A stretch of 64,000 nt of DNA from NCBI GenBank assembly GCA_027604705.1, contig JADHYV010000004.1, positions 434,001 to 498,000 of the forward strand. The letters run 5' to 3'. A program made the translations under genes and the position numbers. Under the pieces are notes generated by a model. That model had not been told where the DNA came from. It saw only the letters and a list, made by a program, of their open reading frames with translations, and did not search any database. Source of the DNA: Allomyces arbusculus. Its lineage: Eukaryota; Blastocladiomycota; Blastocladiomycetes; Blastocladiales; Blastocladiaceae. Positions 42,674 to 53,108 of this stretch are shown piece by piece. The stretch's first letter is position 1. Every line of letters starts with the position of its first letter.

Positions 42674-43953
42674 GCGCTCATTGTGTTTCGCTTCGACAAC
42701 GTCGATCCGGGTCGATGTCGCGCGGCCATGTGCCGTTTCGCTTTGAATCCCTGCTTTCTCCCTCGCTCTACCTTTTTGCTCCATTTGCGAAGCATCCTCA
42801 ACCCCATCCATTTCCTCATCATTTCGCAATGTACAATGAAGTCCAAAATGCAATTTCTCCATCCGCTATACCTTTCTTGCGCTTCTCCACCACCAGTGCA
42901 ACGCAGAAAGTTTCTTGAAATGTGAAAGTAGTTTCGAAATGTAGCTCTCGTTTTGAATGCTAACTCTGATTTGGTGCTACAATCCGTGAATGGAAAATGC
43001 GAACTCACTCCACGATGTGCTCGCTGTCGCCCTGGGAGGACAACTAAAGAAAAGAAGACCAGCATTGGCGCCGGCGGCGATCTGACGTTATTGCGGTCGA
43101 TGTTGCTGTCGTGTGTGAGATGGCTTCCCGCGCAAAAGCAGCTACGCCGCGTTGGATTGGGCGAGGAGAGAGACGTGGTGTGAAAACCGACGTTGGCGCG
43201 CCGACGACTCTGATGGCCACAACGCTCGAAGGGGGGAGGGGGGTCGGTACTGTTGCAGTTGGTCAGGCTCGAGTGGAGTGACGGTGGAAAAGGGAGGCGC
43301 CCACTCGCGATGGCGAGGCCGTGGTGTAATCAGACTGGGAAGAAGAAAAAATGGGCGATACTGCTGGTCAACAAGGGGGCTTGGTTGTGAATGTGGTCGG
43401 GTTCGAACCGGCGACCTCATACACACGTCTGTTCAACGGACATGAGTCGAGCGATCTTTCGTCGTCGGCGCGAGCGTTGTCGCGCTCGCCATCAGTGGCC
43501 AAATCCGAAAAGAATTGCCGCGTCGCATTGTGGGGGACATCTGGGGCGCCGTTTGCGGGTGGCCAGGTGACATTGGGGTATTTCTGCGTAAATATCAATC
43601 CGCACATCGCTTTTCCTTGGTGCTACCTCCTGAGCATGCCCAGAGCGGGGCTTCGCGTGGTTTCGCGTCGTCCTCGGCTGCATTCTTCGTCAAAAATGCT
43701 CTTTTTTGCGCACTGGTTCTCGCGGGTGTGGGTCTGCGCAGGTCGAACAAGGCATGGTTCCGAGCACAGGCAAACCGACCGAACCGCCTGCCCACATCGA
43801 CGCACTCATCTTCGCACCGCCTCTCGCGCGAGACACGCTCGCGATCTGGTTCTCGTTGCTGAAGGAGCGCGCGTGCCGCGTGCGGGAACAGCCAAATCCC
43901 TCATGCGCGCCCCAATCTGACTTCGACTTTCTTCCACACGCGCAGCTCACCGA
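42674..43953. other. Intergenic region, no supported gene
   Basis: About 1.28 kb including the 3' flank of the repeat protein (AT-richer at 42740-42980) and sequence upstream of the first GST. It holds a hairpin at about 43465-43484 (GCGAGCG/CGCTCGC on the transcribed complement) and a tRNA-like T-arm string that I rejected as a tRNA. No ORF is convincing. Confidence 0.45.
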
Positions 43954-44220
43954 ATGTCAGCTCGACTTGCTTTCCGTTCGGTTCTTGGGCTCAACAACTC
44001 GCTCACCACCGCTTGCGCGGCCACATTTTCCACGCGCGTCGCGGTGACTGGCGCTGGTGCTGCGACGCGCACCGTCCTCGCTGGCCCCGTGCGTCCCACG
44101 CCCTTTTCGGCGCAGTATAAAATCGGTGCCTCGGTCACGCCCATTCTCCCTCCTGCGCATCGACTCGATCTCCTTCACCAAGCTCGCTGCTGTGCAAACA
44201 CTCCCAACCCAACCACAACC
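43954..44220 (+). CDS. In-frame presequence-like extension of GST 1
   Basis: An open, ATG-started stretch of 89 codons directly upstream of and in frame with the first GST. It begins MSARLAFRSVLG and contains ATFSTR, basic and serine-rich with almost no acidic residues until LDLLHQAR, as in mitochondrial targeting sequences. The paralogue at 45589 has the same 89-codon extension, alignable with one one-codon gap in each. A TATA box (44116) lies inside it, so transcripts may begin either upstream (long, possibly mitochondrial) or downstream (short, cytosolic). Whether the extension is translated is not shown by the sequence. Confidence 0.45.
44116..44123 (+). promoter_or_regulatory. TATA box of GST 1
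   Basis: TATAAAAT 105 nt upstream of the GST start codon at 44221, followed by CGGTGCC. The paralogous gene has TATAAATT followed by the same CGGTGCC at the matching place. Confidence 0.75.
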
Positions 44221-44974
44221 ATGGCTGCCCCCGCGTTCACCGTCTACTACTGGCCTGGCAAGGGCCGCGCCGAGAACGTGCGGCTGATCCTCGAAGCTGC
44301 GGGCGTCCCTTACGAAAACAAGTATCCAGCCGACTGGCCTGCCGAGAAACCGACGCTGCCGTTCGGCCAGCTGCCGGCGCTCATTATCAACGACGACAAG
44401 ACCAAGCGGACGACGACGTTGGCCCAGTCGGCGGCGATCGTGCGCTACCTGGCGCGCAAGTTCAACCTCGTCGCCGAGGATCCGTTAGACGCGGCGATTG
44501 CCGACTCAGTGTGGGAGCACACGATCGAGGTCAGCAACAAGATTATTCGGCTTGTCTGGCTGACGCCCAAGGAGGAGAAGCCTGCTGAGATTGAGAAGTT
44601 CAAGCATGAGGTTGTGCCCGCGTTCATCAAGGCGCAGACGGCGATCTTGGAAAAGAACGGCAACAAGGGCATCTACGCGGGCAACAAGGTTCGTTTCTTT
44701 GGCAGCGACTTTGGAGCGCGGCGCGCGATTTCGTGGCTGTGTGGACAGGCCTCACTCTTCTCACGACTGACCCACGGGTTCTTGTATTTCCCTCGCAATT
44801 TAGCTGACCTACGTCGAGATTGCCGCGTACAACGCATTTGACGAGCTCAACACGCTCATTCCCGGCACGATCACGGCCTCGACGGCGCCCGCACTGTGGA
44901 AGGTGCACGAGTTGGTTGCCAACAACGCCAACATCAAGGCCTACCTTGCGTCGCCGCGCCGCCACGAGATGTGA
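44221..44974 (+). CDS. Glutathione S-transferase 1 (sigma/mu/pi-like)
   Basis: 212 residues from two exons (44221-44688, 44804-44974). The N-terminal thioredoxin-fold domain reads FTVYYWPGKGRAENVRLILE, with the Tyr and GRAExxR pattern of the alpha/mu/pi/sigma cytosolic group, and TLPFGQLPALII and LAQSAAIVRYLARKFNL, whose QSxAIxRYLA supplies the glutathione gamma-glutamyl contact (Gln-Ser). The helical C-terminal domain includes NKGIYAGNK and LTYVEIAAYNAFDELNT, then KAYLASPRRHEM at the end. It would conjugate glutathione to electrophiles or act as a peroxidase. The single intron is at the same codon (after NK) as in the tandem paralogue downstream, so the pair arose by duplication. Confidence 0.92.
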
Positions 44975-45169
44975 GAGCCCGGTCATACCTCTGTATACAT
45001 AAATCACATCTTTGCTCGTGTTGGTGTTCAGTCTGGTGAGCAGTGAGTCCCAACCCGCCAAGACAGGGAACGCTCTGGAAACCCGTGCGATGTTGGTGCC
45101 GCACGCCAGGCCCAGGCCAGCTCAAGCCCGCCTGACGTAAAGCGCATTCGTCGCTCGGTCAAAAACACG

Positions 45170-45420
45170 ACCACCCATCGACCAACCATTTCGCCCTATA
45201 TCGACTCACTTGCACCTTCCCTTGTCTCCCCCTTCGCGGCGCCCTCTCGGACAAAACCTCTCGCGCGCTGCGACTGCGGCCGCGCCGTGCCGCGCCGGTG
45301 ATTTCCGTTTCGCGCGTCTTTGTCGCAAGGGCCAATAGCACCATCATCAACGACCTGCGCAACCCTCCAACCATTCTGCCCGACATCGACTCACTACTTG
45401 CTCTCCAAGTCGTGGTGCCC
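45170..45420 (+). repeat. Degenerate tandem repeat in the GST 2 promoter
   Basis: Two related stretches about 193 nt apart begin CCAACCATT...GCCC..ATCGACTCACT (near 45181 and 45367) and both continue into a GCGGCCGCGCC-containing segment (near 45278 and 45471). This looks like an old duplication of an upstream regulatory block. Confidence 0.55.
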
Positions 45421-45502
45421 TTCTTGGTTTGCGCGCCGCGACCGGCTCTCGCGCAAATCTGCTTGCTGCTGCGGCCGCGCCACCATCGGTCTGTTCTGGG
45501 CC

Positions 45503-45510
45503 TATAAAAT
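45503..45510 (+). promoter_or_regulatory. Upstream TATA box of GST 2 (long form)
   Basis: TATAAAAT 86 nt upstream of the ATG at 45589 that opens the presequence-like extension. Together with the second TATA at 45748 it gives this gene two well-placed core promoters. Confidence 0.65.
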
Positions 45511-45588
45511 GCGCTGCGCAGTTCCCCCAGAGTGCACCCACACGACATTCGTTCCCATCTGATCAGCGCTCACACGACTCTCACCGCC

Positions 45589-45855
45589 ATGGCTGCTCGA
45601 CTTGCTTCTCGCTTGACCGTTGGTCGCCTTCCCGCCGGCACCGTCCGCGGCATGGCCACGTTTTCCACGCGCGCTGCGATGCCTGGAGCTGCCATCGCCT
45701 TTGGGGTTCAGCCTGCCAAGCGGGCTGACCACCTGCAGCAGCAACCGTATAAATTCGGTGCCTGGGCCGCGTCCTCTCTCTCTCCCAGCCGTCGACTCGA
45801 TCACCTTCACCAAGCTCGCTCCTTCGCGACCACTCCCTCCCTCACCTCAGCAACC
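45589..45855 (+). CDS. In-frame presequence-like extension of GST 2
   Basis: 89 codons in frame with the second GST, beginning MAARLASRLTVGRLPAGTVR, containing ATFSTRAA and SRRLDHLHQARSFATTP, typical of a cleavable mitochondrial presequence (arginine-rich, amphipathic, RSFATTP-like end). It is equal in length to the extension of GST 1 and shares ARLA, ATFSTR, YK.GA and RLD.LHQAR. An own TATA box (45503) stands before it and another (45748) within it. Confidence 0.55.
45748..45754 (+). promoter_or_regulatory. Internal TATA box of GST 2 (short form)
   Basis: TATAAAT, 108 nt upstream of the ATG at 45856, followed by TCGGTGCC as in GST 1. It lies inside the in-frame extension, where it encodes Tyr-Lys. 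Confidence 0.65.
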
Positions 45856-46624
45856 ATGGCCTCGCCCAAGTACACCGTCTGGTACTACCCCGGCAAGGGC
45901 CGCGCCGAGAACGCCCGTCTCGTCCTCGAAGCTGCGGGCATCCCTTACGAGAACAAGTACATTGGCGACTGGAAGATCGAGAAGCCGACGACGCCGTTTG
46001 GCCAGCTGCCCGTGTTGCTCATGACCGACGAGAAGACCCAGCAGCCGATGCAGCTCGCGCAATCGGCCGCGATCGTGCGCTTCCTCGCGCGCAAGTACGA
46101 CTTGGTCGCCGAGGACCCGCTCGACTTTGCGATTGCCGACTCGGTCTACGAGTCGACGAACGACATCAACGAGCTGATTATGCGCATTGTCTGGGCGACG
46201 CCCGAGCCCGAAAAGCCCGCTGCGATTGAAAAGTTCAAGCAGGAGACCGTGCCCAACTTCATCAAGTCGCACACGGCCATCTTGGAGAAGAATGGGAACA
46301 AGGGCATTTACGCGGGGAACAAGGTCCGTCTCCTTCTTTTGCATGCACGCGATCCGCGAGTTGGTGGTAGTTGCACCCGTGAGACTACGCGCGTCGTGCT
46401 TGCTCTCATGTCCCACCACTCACCCGCGCGCGCTTCTCTCGGTGCGAAAACAGATGACCTACGTCGAGCTGGCCGCGTTCAACGTCATCAACGAGCTCAA
46501 CGCGGTTGTTCCCGGTGCCATCTCGGCCACGACCGCGCCCGCGCTCTGGAAGATGCACGAGCTCGTCGCGAACCACGACAAGATCAAGGCCTACCTCGCC
46601 TCGCCGCGCTTGCACAAGGTCTAA
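45856..46624 (+). CDS. Glutathione S-transferase 2 (tandem paralogue)
   Basis: 212 residues from exons 45856-46323 and 46454-46624, the same exon lengths (468 and 171 nt) as GST 1. Motifs: YTVWYYPGKGRAENARLVLE, TPFGQLPVLLM, LAQSAAIVRFLARKYDLVAE, ATPEPEKPAAIEKFKQE, NKGIYAGNK and MTYVELAAFNVINELNAV, ending KAYLASPRLHKV. About two thirds identical to GST 1 by eye, so the duplication is not recent. Function as for GST 1; with the 89-residue extension it could be imported into mitochondria. Confidence 0.92.
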
Positions 46625-47331
46625 GCACGAATGCGTGTGGCGGGTATGCTGGGTATGCGCGTGGGTGCGCGCGTGGGTGTGGCCGGAGCAGTCGCATCAT
46701 TGTGACTGTAGATAAATTGCACAAGGTGTTTTCGTTGTCGCTGCCCAGTCGTCTTCGCAGTGAGTCCCAACCGGCCGGGGCCAGAGGGCCATAATTGAGA
46801 CGGAACACGTCATTGGGGACCCAGAACCAGAACGACCCTTCCTCGGAGATCAGCTGGAACGTTCGCAAAACAAACTGCGGCTTCTTCTCGCGCTCGGGCT
46901 ATGGGTGGATGGAGCAGGCAAGCCCGTGCGAGTGGAGCAAAACACACACACAACGCGGGACCGTACGATCACGTGGCCGGTCACGCAAGTCAAGAACGAC
47001 CTGAGGTGCGGGTTCTACGGCTGCGCGTCGAGCGAAAGGACCTTAAACTGAATCTGCTGAAACAGCAAGCTCTGAAGCTTGGTCACGATCGCGGAGGTGC
47101 CGACGTGGTCGGTGCCCTCGATTGAGAGCATCGAAATGTCGCACTAACATGGCTGCGGAAGGACCCGCCAGTTGGCGAGCGCGGGAGGTGGCGAGCAGGG
47201 CGGCGGAACACGCACCTAGACGGCCGCGAGACAGGGGCGGTTTGCGGCAAACGCCGCGTAGTACCAGTCGGTGAATACCTTGGCACAGCTTTCGATTCGG
47301 CGGCCAGGGTGACGTTGGTGATGGAGTCTGC
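46584..47331 (-). pseudogene. NUTF2: NTF2 (nuclear transport factor 2) homologue, apparently damaged
   Basis: Segments match NTF2, the carrier that returns Ran-GDP to the nucleus, in correct order: IESCAKVFTDWYYAAFAANR (47291-47220), then SMLSIEGTDHVGTSAIVTKL, QSLLFQQIQFKVLSLDAQP, FLTCVTGHVI, and after an intron PEREKKPQFVLRTFQLISEE, SFWFWVPNDVFRLNYG (ending near 46788). Problems: no ATG is found before the first block; an in-frame TAG stands at 47218-47216 at the end of the first exon; a second TAG at 47017-47015 replaces the Ser of the usual LDAQPSNP; and the normal stop after RLNYG is absent, the frame running on to 46584 over the end of GST 2. Unusual splicing could avoid the first TAG. 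NTF2 is essential, so either a working copy lies elsewhere or the sequence has errors. Confidence 0.6.
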
Positions 47332-47797
47332 ACGTGTCGAGCGAAGGCGTGGGACGGGACCAATCAGTCTCAAGCGCTACTGCAACCCCAACTCGAGAAA
47401 CCAACTGTCTTGAGCCCGAGCGGATGAAGAAATATCATCGGAGAACAATTCATTTGAAGACAACAATCAGCACATATAACTCGCGCCATGGAGCGGACGG
47501 GTGGAGCCGACGCAGCAGACCTGTTGCTGCCCGCAAGGGCACCTGCGGCCGGAATCTGCGCGCGGTCCCGCACCCCCATCCCCATCCACGGCGCACTCGG
47601 TGCGCCCAATGCTGCATGGCACATCGCGACCACACCACGCATGCGCTCTTGTCCCGGGCAGACGCGTCGGTCCGCCGGTGCTGTTGGGTTCGGATGCATG
47701 ATCCGGCGACGAGGGAGCAATCGGGCCTTTGATAGTGAACGCGAGCAAACGCGCTCCCGCAGGCCGCGGCTGCACTGCATGAGCGATCGCGCCGCGC
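47332..47797. other. Region between the NTF2 remnant and UPF1
   Basis: Holds whatever is left of the NTF2 promoter and the UPF1 3' flank. A TATAA-like string (ACATATAACTCG at about 47469-47480) reads as the complement of a possible UPF1 3' signal. No gene supported. Confidence 0.4.
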
Positions 47798-50700
47798 TCA
47801 GAACTGCGTGAACCCCTGCGACTGGAACCCGCCCTGCGACATGAGCCCGTCGTCGTCGAGCTGCGACATGCCCGCCGTCGCCGTCGCCGCGGCCGCGGCT
47901 GCTGCCGTCGCACCGAGTGGCGGGAACTGGTCCATGCGCAGCGCCTGGTTAGCCGTGAGCACCGGCTTGGCCGCAGCGGCGGTCGCCGGCTTCCGACCCG
48001 CGACCGACTGCTGCGAGTGCAAATAATCCTGCGAGAAGAGCGACGCCTGCGACATGGACTGCGAGATCAGTGTGAGCGGGTCGTAGTACTCGTTGGCGAG
48101 GTACGGGTTGGCCGGCATGTGGCTCGCGGGAGCCGTCGGAACCGCAACCTCTTGGCCCGGCGCGAGCCCCTTGGCCTGGTCGGCCTGGAACGTGCGCTTG
48201 AGCCGTTCCTCTTGCACGTTGTACGGCCGTTTTGGGCGCGCAAGCTGTGCGGTCGACGGCTTCAAGTGGCCGAGCGGGCCCTCGACGAGCACGTTCTTTT
48301 CCTTGAAGTAAGTCAGTAGGTGGTGCCAGAGCCCGTGGCGGCTTAGAACCTTCGGATTGCCGAGAACCACGACGCCGTACTTGGCGCGCGTCAGCGCCAC
48401 GTTGAGTCGACGCGGGTCCGACAGGAACCCGATCCCTTGATGCTCGTTGGACCGCACGCACGACAGGATGATGTAGTCTTTTTCGCGGCCTTGGAACGCG
48501 TCGACCGAGGCCACTTCGAGGTCCTTGTAGAGATCCTTTTTCAGCGACCCGTGTGCCTGCATGTACGACACGACAAACGACCGCTGCCCTTCGTACGGCG
48601 TAATCACGCCAATTTGGTGCGGCTGCACGCCGGCCTTGAGGAACCGCGTCACCACCTTTTCGCAGTTGGTCGCCTCGGTGCGGTTCAGGTACGACGTGCC
48701 CGACGAGGCGATTTCCTCGTTGCCGTAGCACGCGTAAAAGAACATGGGCAAGTCCGGCACGGGCCACGGGAAATCGAGCCCCGTCCGCAACCGCTCAGCT
48801 GCGGTCACACCATTCTGCAACGATCCTTCGTAGAACATGTTCGACGGGAAATCCGACAGGCACGGGTGCATGCGGTACTGTACTTGCAGTCGGATCGGCC
48901 GGATCCCGAGCAAGACGAGCCGCTCAAACAACGACTGCGTGAACCCGGCGCGGGCCGCGTGCTTGCTCATGACGACGGGCCCGAGCTGCTGGTGGTCGCC
49001 GACAAGCACAATTTGCTTGGCACCAAGCACGATCGGGATCATGCACTCGGGTTCCGTCGCCTGCGTCGACTCGTCGACGAGCACCGAACGGAACCGGAAT
49101 TTGCTGAGCCGCGGGTCGCCGGCACCAACACACGTGCAGCAAATCACGTCGGCAGCGGCCAAGATCTGGTGCTCCACGGCGCGCTTGAGCTTGGCGTATT
49201 TCTTAAAATCGGCCATTGACAGTTCGCCCTGCTCCTGCTTGAGCTGCTCGAGCTTGGCGAGCGCCGGGTGCAGGTTACTGTTGCGCACTTGCTCATGCAG
49301 CGTCAAAAACGACACGGGCGAATCGAGTTCCTCGCGCGACTTAGCCGTGAGCCGCACCACCTTGAGCCCCGTCTGGTGAATGCGCTCCGTCAAGTGGTCG
49401 ACGGCCACGTTCGACGGCGCACAGACAAGGACTTTACCGGCGTGCATCTTGGAAAAGTGGTAAACGAGCGTCGCCGACGTGACCGTCTTGCCCGTGCCGG
49501 GTGGCCCTTGGATCAGGGACAGCGGCTGGCCGAGCACACTGCGCACTGCATACGCCTGCGTGTAGTTGAGTTCCGGCAACCCCGGTGCCGTGAACCGCTT
49601 GCTCGCCGGCATCGGCAGCTGCGGCGGCTCGACGTCGTGTCCGAGCAATCGGTGGAAAATGTACCCCGACACGCAATTCTCATCGAGCGCAAACGTTTTC
49701 AGTGCCTGCTGCATACGGTCAAACGACGTCGACTTCCAGACAAAATCCACGGAAAAGTTGTGCGTGCACTGGATCGGCGCGTCGTGGCCGTGCTTGACTT
49801 CGAGCGCAATCTCGTCCGAGTGGTTGTTCGGCAGCTTGATCACATGGCCCTCGCCCTCCCACGGCGCGCGCAACTCGCCGCGGTACCGCAGCCGCAACTC
49901 GTCGCCGACGGCGAGCCGAACTTCGCCGAGCTCGTATTTCGGCAGCACAAAGCACGCGACACGCTGCAGGTTGAGTCCAACGTCCCACCGCACGACTACC
50001 TCGTCCTGAGTCTGCGCCTCGGTCATTTTCTTGTCGTAGTCGGCCTCCATCTTCACGAGCGGGCCCATCACGTTCTGGTAGTGGTAGGCGTCCTCGTACC
50101 GCAACTGCACGGGCGCGGCCAGGTCCTCGGGCGCGACCACTCCACCGTTCGCAGCACTCGCATCAACCGCATCGAGTCCGGCGTCCCCGAGCCCCTGCGC
50201 CCACAACGTCTCGAGTGCATTAATATCCGACATCACCACTTTGCGCGCGCGTGCCTGCTCTTCCGGCGGCGGCGGGTGGACAAGCCACGGCAAGAATGCG
50301 CGGTCCTCGATCAACGGCTGCCACTTGGCCGTGTCCCACTGCACGTCCTTGGATGTGGCCGCCGACGCGCACGGTTGTCGGCACAGCAACACAATCACGG
50401 TCTCGGACTTGGCCGGGATAAATCCGAGCTGGAAGACGTTGCGCGACCCGCACTGGTAGCATTCGAGCACGGTTTCCTCGAGCGCCGATTTCGGGTGCAG
50501 CGACACTTCCTTGTGTCGGTTGCGCACCATGTGCGTGATAATGTGCGCGGCTGAAGTCGCGCCGCGCGCGTTGCAGAACCATTTTTTGCACGGCAGGCAT
50601 TTGACGACGGACCCGGGCGAGTGCACGCCGCAGTACCTGGCGGGTGGGTGGGTGGTCAATGACCGGCGTGCGGATCAGTGATGAAGGCAGGGAAACGTAC

Positions 50701-51080
50701 TTGCACGCGTGGTGCGGCAACGCTTCCTCGCCACCGTCCTCATCCATATCACCGTGCTCGTGGTCGTCGTGCGCGCCGTTCCCCGACGAGTCGAGCGCGT
50801 GCGCGTCGCCAGCAGCCGCGTCCAGGGCGCCAGCTCCGACCGCGTGCGCCTCCTCCTCGTGCTCGGGCAGGTGATCCTCGTCGTGCGCCGGCAGCAACAC
50901 GTCTTGCGTGAGCTGCGTGAGCTGAGAAAAGTGCTGTGACGGCAGCGTCAGGTCGTCGTAGTCGAACTGCGACGCGCCGCCGACCGCTGAGAACTGGGTG
51001 CCCTCGAGGTACGAGAAATCCACGTCGTCGGTCGGGGCCGCAGGCGTGGGGGCGCCGGTCGCGGGCGCGTAGCCGGACAT
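47798..51080 (-). CDS. UPF1: UPF1/NAM7 RNA helicase (nonsense-mediated decay)
   Basis: Superfamily 1 helicase at the centre of nonsense-mediated mRNA decay. Two exons (51080-50701, 50636-47798) give 1072 residues. The acidic N terminus ([13 protein letters not shown] ... [11 protein letters not shown]) leads into the Cys/His-rich UPF2-binding domain: [54 protein letters not shown] and LLCRQPCA. Domain 1B, the stalk and RecA domains follow: [40 protein letters not shown] (Walker A), [46 protein letters not shown] (Walker B), [61 protein letters not shown] and [13 protein letters not shown]. The C-terminal tail keeps several SQ/TQ sites ([31 protein letters not shown]), the SMG1-type phosphorylation sites of animal UPF1. 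Divergent from ARP2. Confidence 0.97.
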
Positions 51081-51618
51081 TGTTGGTGCAAGCGGTGGGT
51101 TCGAGGTGTATTCGGGATGCAGTCGTGCGAAAGGCAGAGCGGGGTCGCGGGGTTGGGTGGACAGGTGCAGGACCGCGCAGGTGCAGTCGGTTGCGGGCGC
51201 GACGACGGGTGATCGCGCGCACGTGCTCGTCGTTGACGTCGCCGTGTTCGTCGTCGTGAACGACATGAAGCGAGAAGCGGCTGTTGCGAATGGTGGTTTG
51301 GCGCGGCCACGTGCGCGCGCGTGGTCCGTCTCGGGGCGCGTTTTTTGGCTGCTTTGGCGCGCCCCACCGCAACCACCACCGCCATCGCTGACTGTGGACC
51401 GCGACGACGACGACGAGCAACCCGACGCGTTTGCACGACACCAATCTCCACCGCACACGCTGCAAGTTTCTGGCGAGCCCAAGCGCGCATTCGACGCGCG
51501 AGATTGGCACGCCCACAAGCCAGCATTGCGGCCCGACGCACCCACCACCACCGCCGCCGATCCCTCACTCATCAGCAAATCAATCGACCCCACATTGCAC
51601 CGCACCATCAACGACATC
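51081..51618. other. Bidirectional promoter (UPF1 / ARP2)
   Basis: 538 nt between the two start codons; no TATA box. Open frames on both strands are arginine/threonine-rich and not supported. Confidence 0.5.
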
Positions 51619-53108
51619 ATGAGCGGCAAGATCATTGTCTGCGACAATGGCACCGGGGTCCGTGCGCCCGCACCCATCCCCGCGTCAGCCTCCACGCGCC
51701 CGTGCCTGACCTGCCCTCCTTCTTGAAATGTCAGTTTGTCAAGGCCGGCTTCTCCGGATCCAAGTTCCCGACGACCGTCTTTCCCTCGGTCATGGGCCGG
51801 CCGATGCTGCGTGCTGAGGAGGCCATGGACGCGTCGATTGAGCTCAAGGACCTGATGATTGGCGACGAAGCCGCGGCGGCGCGGTCGATGCTGCAAATGT
51901 CGTACCCGATGGAAAACGGCATTGTGCGCAACTGGGACGACATGGAGAAGATGTGGGAGTACACGTTCCACGACAAGTTGGGCGTGGCCGACTTGACCGA
52001 CGCCAAGATCTTGCTCACGGAGCCGCCGCTCAACCCGCGCCGCAACCGCGAGAAGATGGTCGAGGTCATGTTTGAGAAGTTTGGGTTCGATGGGGCGTAT
52101 ATCGCGATTCAGGCCGTGTTGACGCTCTACGCGCAGGGTACGTTTTTGTTGTGCTGGGTTGACTGGATGGCCACGCGGTGTTGCTGACGGGAATGGATCA
52201 TATCCACCAATAGCGCTCATGACGGGTGTGGTCGTCGACTCGGGCGACGGCGTCACGCACATTGTGCCCGTCTACGAGGGCTACTCGCTGCCCCACTTGA
52301 CCAAGCGACTCGACATTGCCGGGCGCGATATTACGCGGTACCTGATCAAGCTCATGACGCTGCACGGGTACAACTTCAACTCGACGGCCGATTTCGAGAC
52401 GGTGCGCCAGATGAAGGAGAAGCTGTGCTACGTCGCGTACGTTGTTGATTTGGTGTGAATGCGAATTGGTGGGCAAGCGAGATCTGACGCGTAGAATTCG
52501 TTCTCCAGGTACGACCTCGAGCTCGAGCAGAAGCTTGCGACCGAGACGACGGTGCTCGTCGAGCAGTACACGGTACGCCATGCCTCGAATTCGTCTCGCT
52601 CTGCCAAGACCCGAAACCTGACATCCCTATTTGATTCCTGATTGCATAGCTGCCCGACGGTCGCGTCATCAAGGTCGGTTCCGAGCGGTTCGAGGCGCCC
52701 GAAGCGCTCTTCCAGCCCCACCTCGTGGACGTTGAGTCGCCCGGTCTCGCCGAAGTGCTGTTCAACGCGATCAACGCGTCCGACATGGACACGCGGCCCG
52801 AGCTCTACAAGCACATCCTGTTGTCGGGTGGCACGACCATGTACCCGGGTCTCTCGTCGCGGCTGGAAAAGGAGGTGCGGCAGCTGTATTTGCAGCGCAT
52901 TCTCAAGGGGGACGTGTCGCGCATGCACAAGTTCAAGATCAAGGTCGAGGACCCGCCGGGGCGCAAGCATGCCGTGTTCATGGGTGGCGCCGTGCTCGCC
53001 GAGTTGATGAAGAACAACCCGCTGTTTTGGATGACCAAGGCCGAGTACGAGGAGAAGGGGGTGCGCGTGCTCGACAAGCTGCAGGGCGCCATGGGCGGGT
53101 CGCTGTGA
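51619..53108 (+). CDS. ACTR2: Actin-related protein 2 (Arp2/3 complex)
   Basis: Arp2 subunit of the Arp2/3 complex, which nucleates branched actin. Five exons (51619-51657, 51735-52137, 52214-52436, 52509-52572, 52650-53108) give 395 residues; human ARP2 has 394. Landmarks: [20 protein letters not shown] (phosphate loop 1), [67 protein letters not shown] (phosphate loop 2), [37 protein letters not shown] and [20 protein letters not shown], and a C-terminal KGVRVLDKL. The [15 protein letters not shown] and RDITRYLI strings distinguish it from actin and Arp3. The Arp2/3 complex fits crawling/amoeboid motility known in zoospores of early fungi. Confidence 0.97.

Noticed and set aside
40346-42862. 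Long open frame antisense to the repeat protein
   Set aside because: Arginine/leucine-rich mirror of GC-rich repetitive codons; no motif, and the sense strand has a TATA box, a start codon and meaningful repeats.
43380-43465. Possible minus-strand tRNA (GGTTCGAACC T-arm string, CTCAT/ATGAG stem)
   Set aside because: The T-arm string is self-complementary and the T stem has a mismatch; no acceptor stem or D arm can be formed, and position 37 would be a pyrimidine. A covariance-model search (tRNAscan-SE) would decide.
47000-47020. 18-nt micro-intron in the NTF2 homologue
   Set aside because: It has GT..AG ends and would remove the TAG in frame, but every other intron in the window is at least 59 nt; such a short intron is not credible without transcript evidence.
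46584-47331. TAG read as an amino acid (stop-codon reassignment)
   Set aside because: TAG ends NDUFA9 at the right place, and no other conserved gene here contains an internal TAG.
49268-50554. 428-codon plus-strand open frame inside UPF1
   Set aside because: Antisense shadow of a fully conserved helicase; histidine/arginine-rich with no domain.
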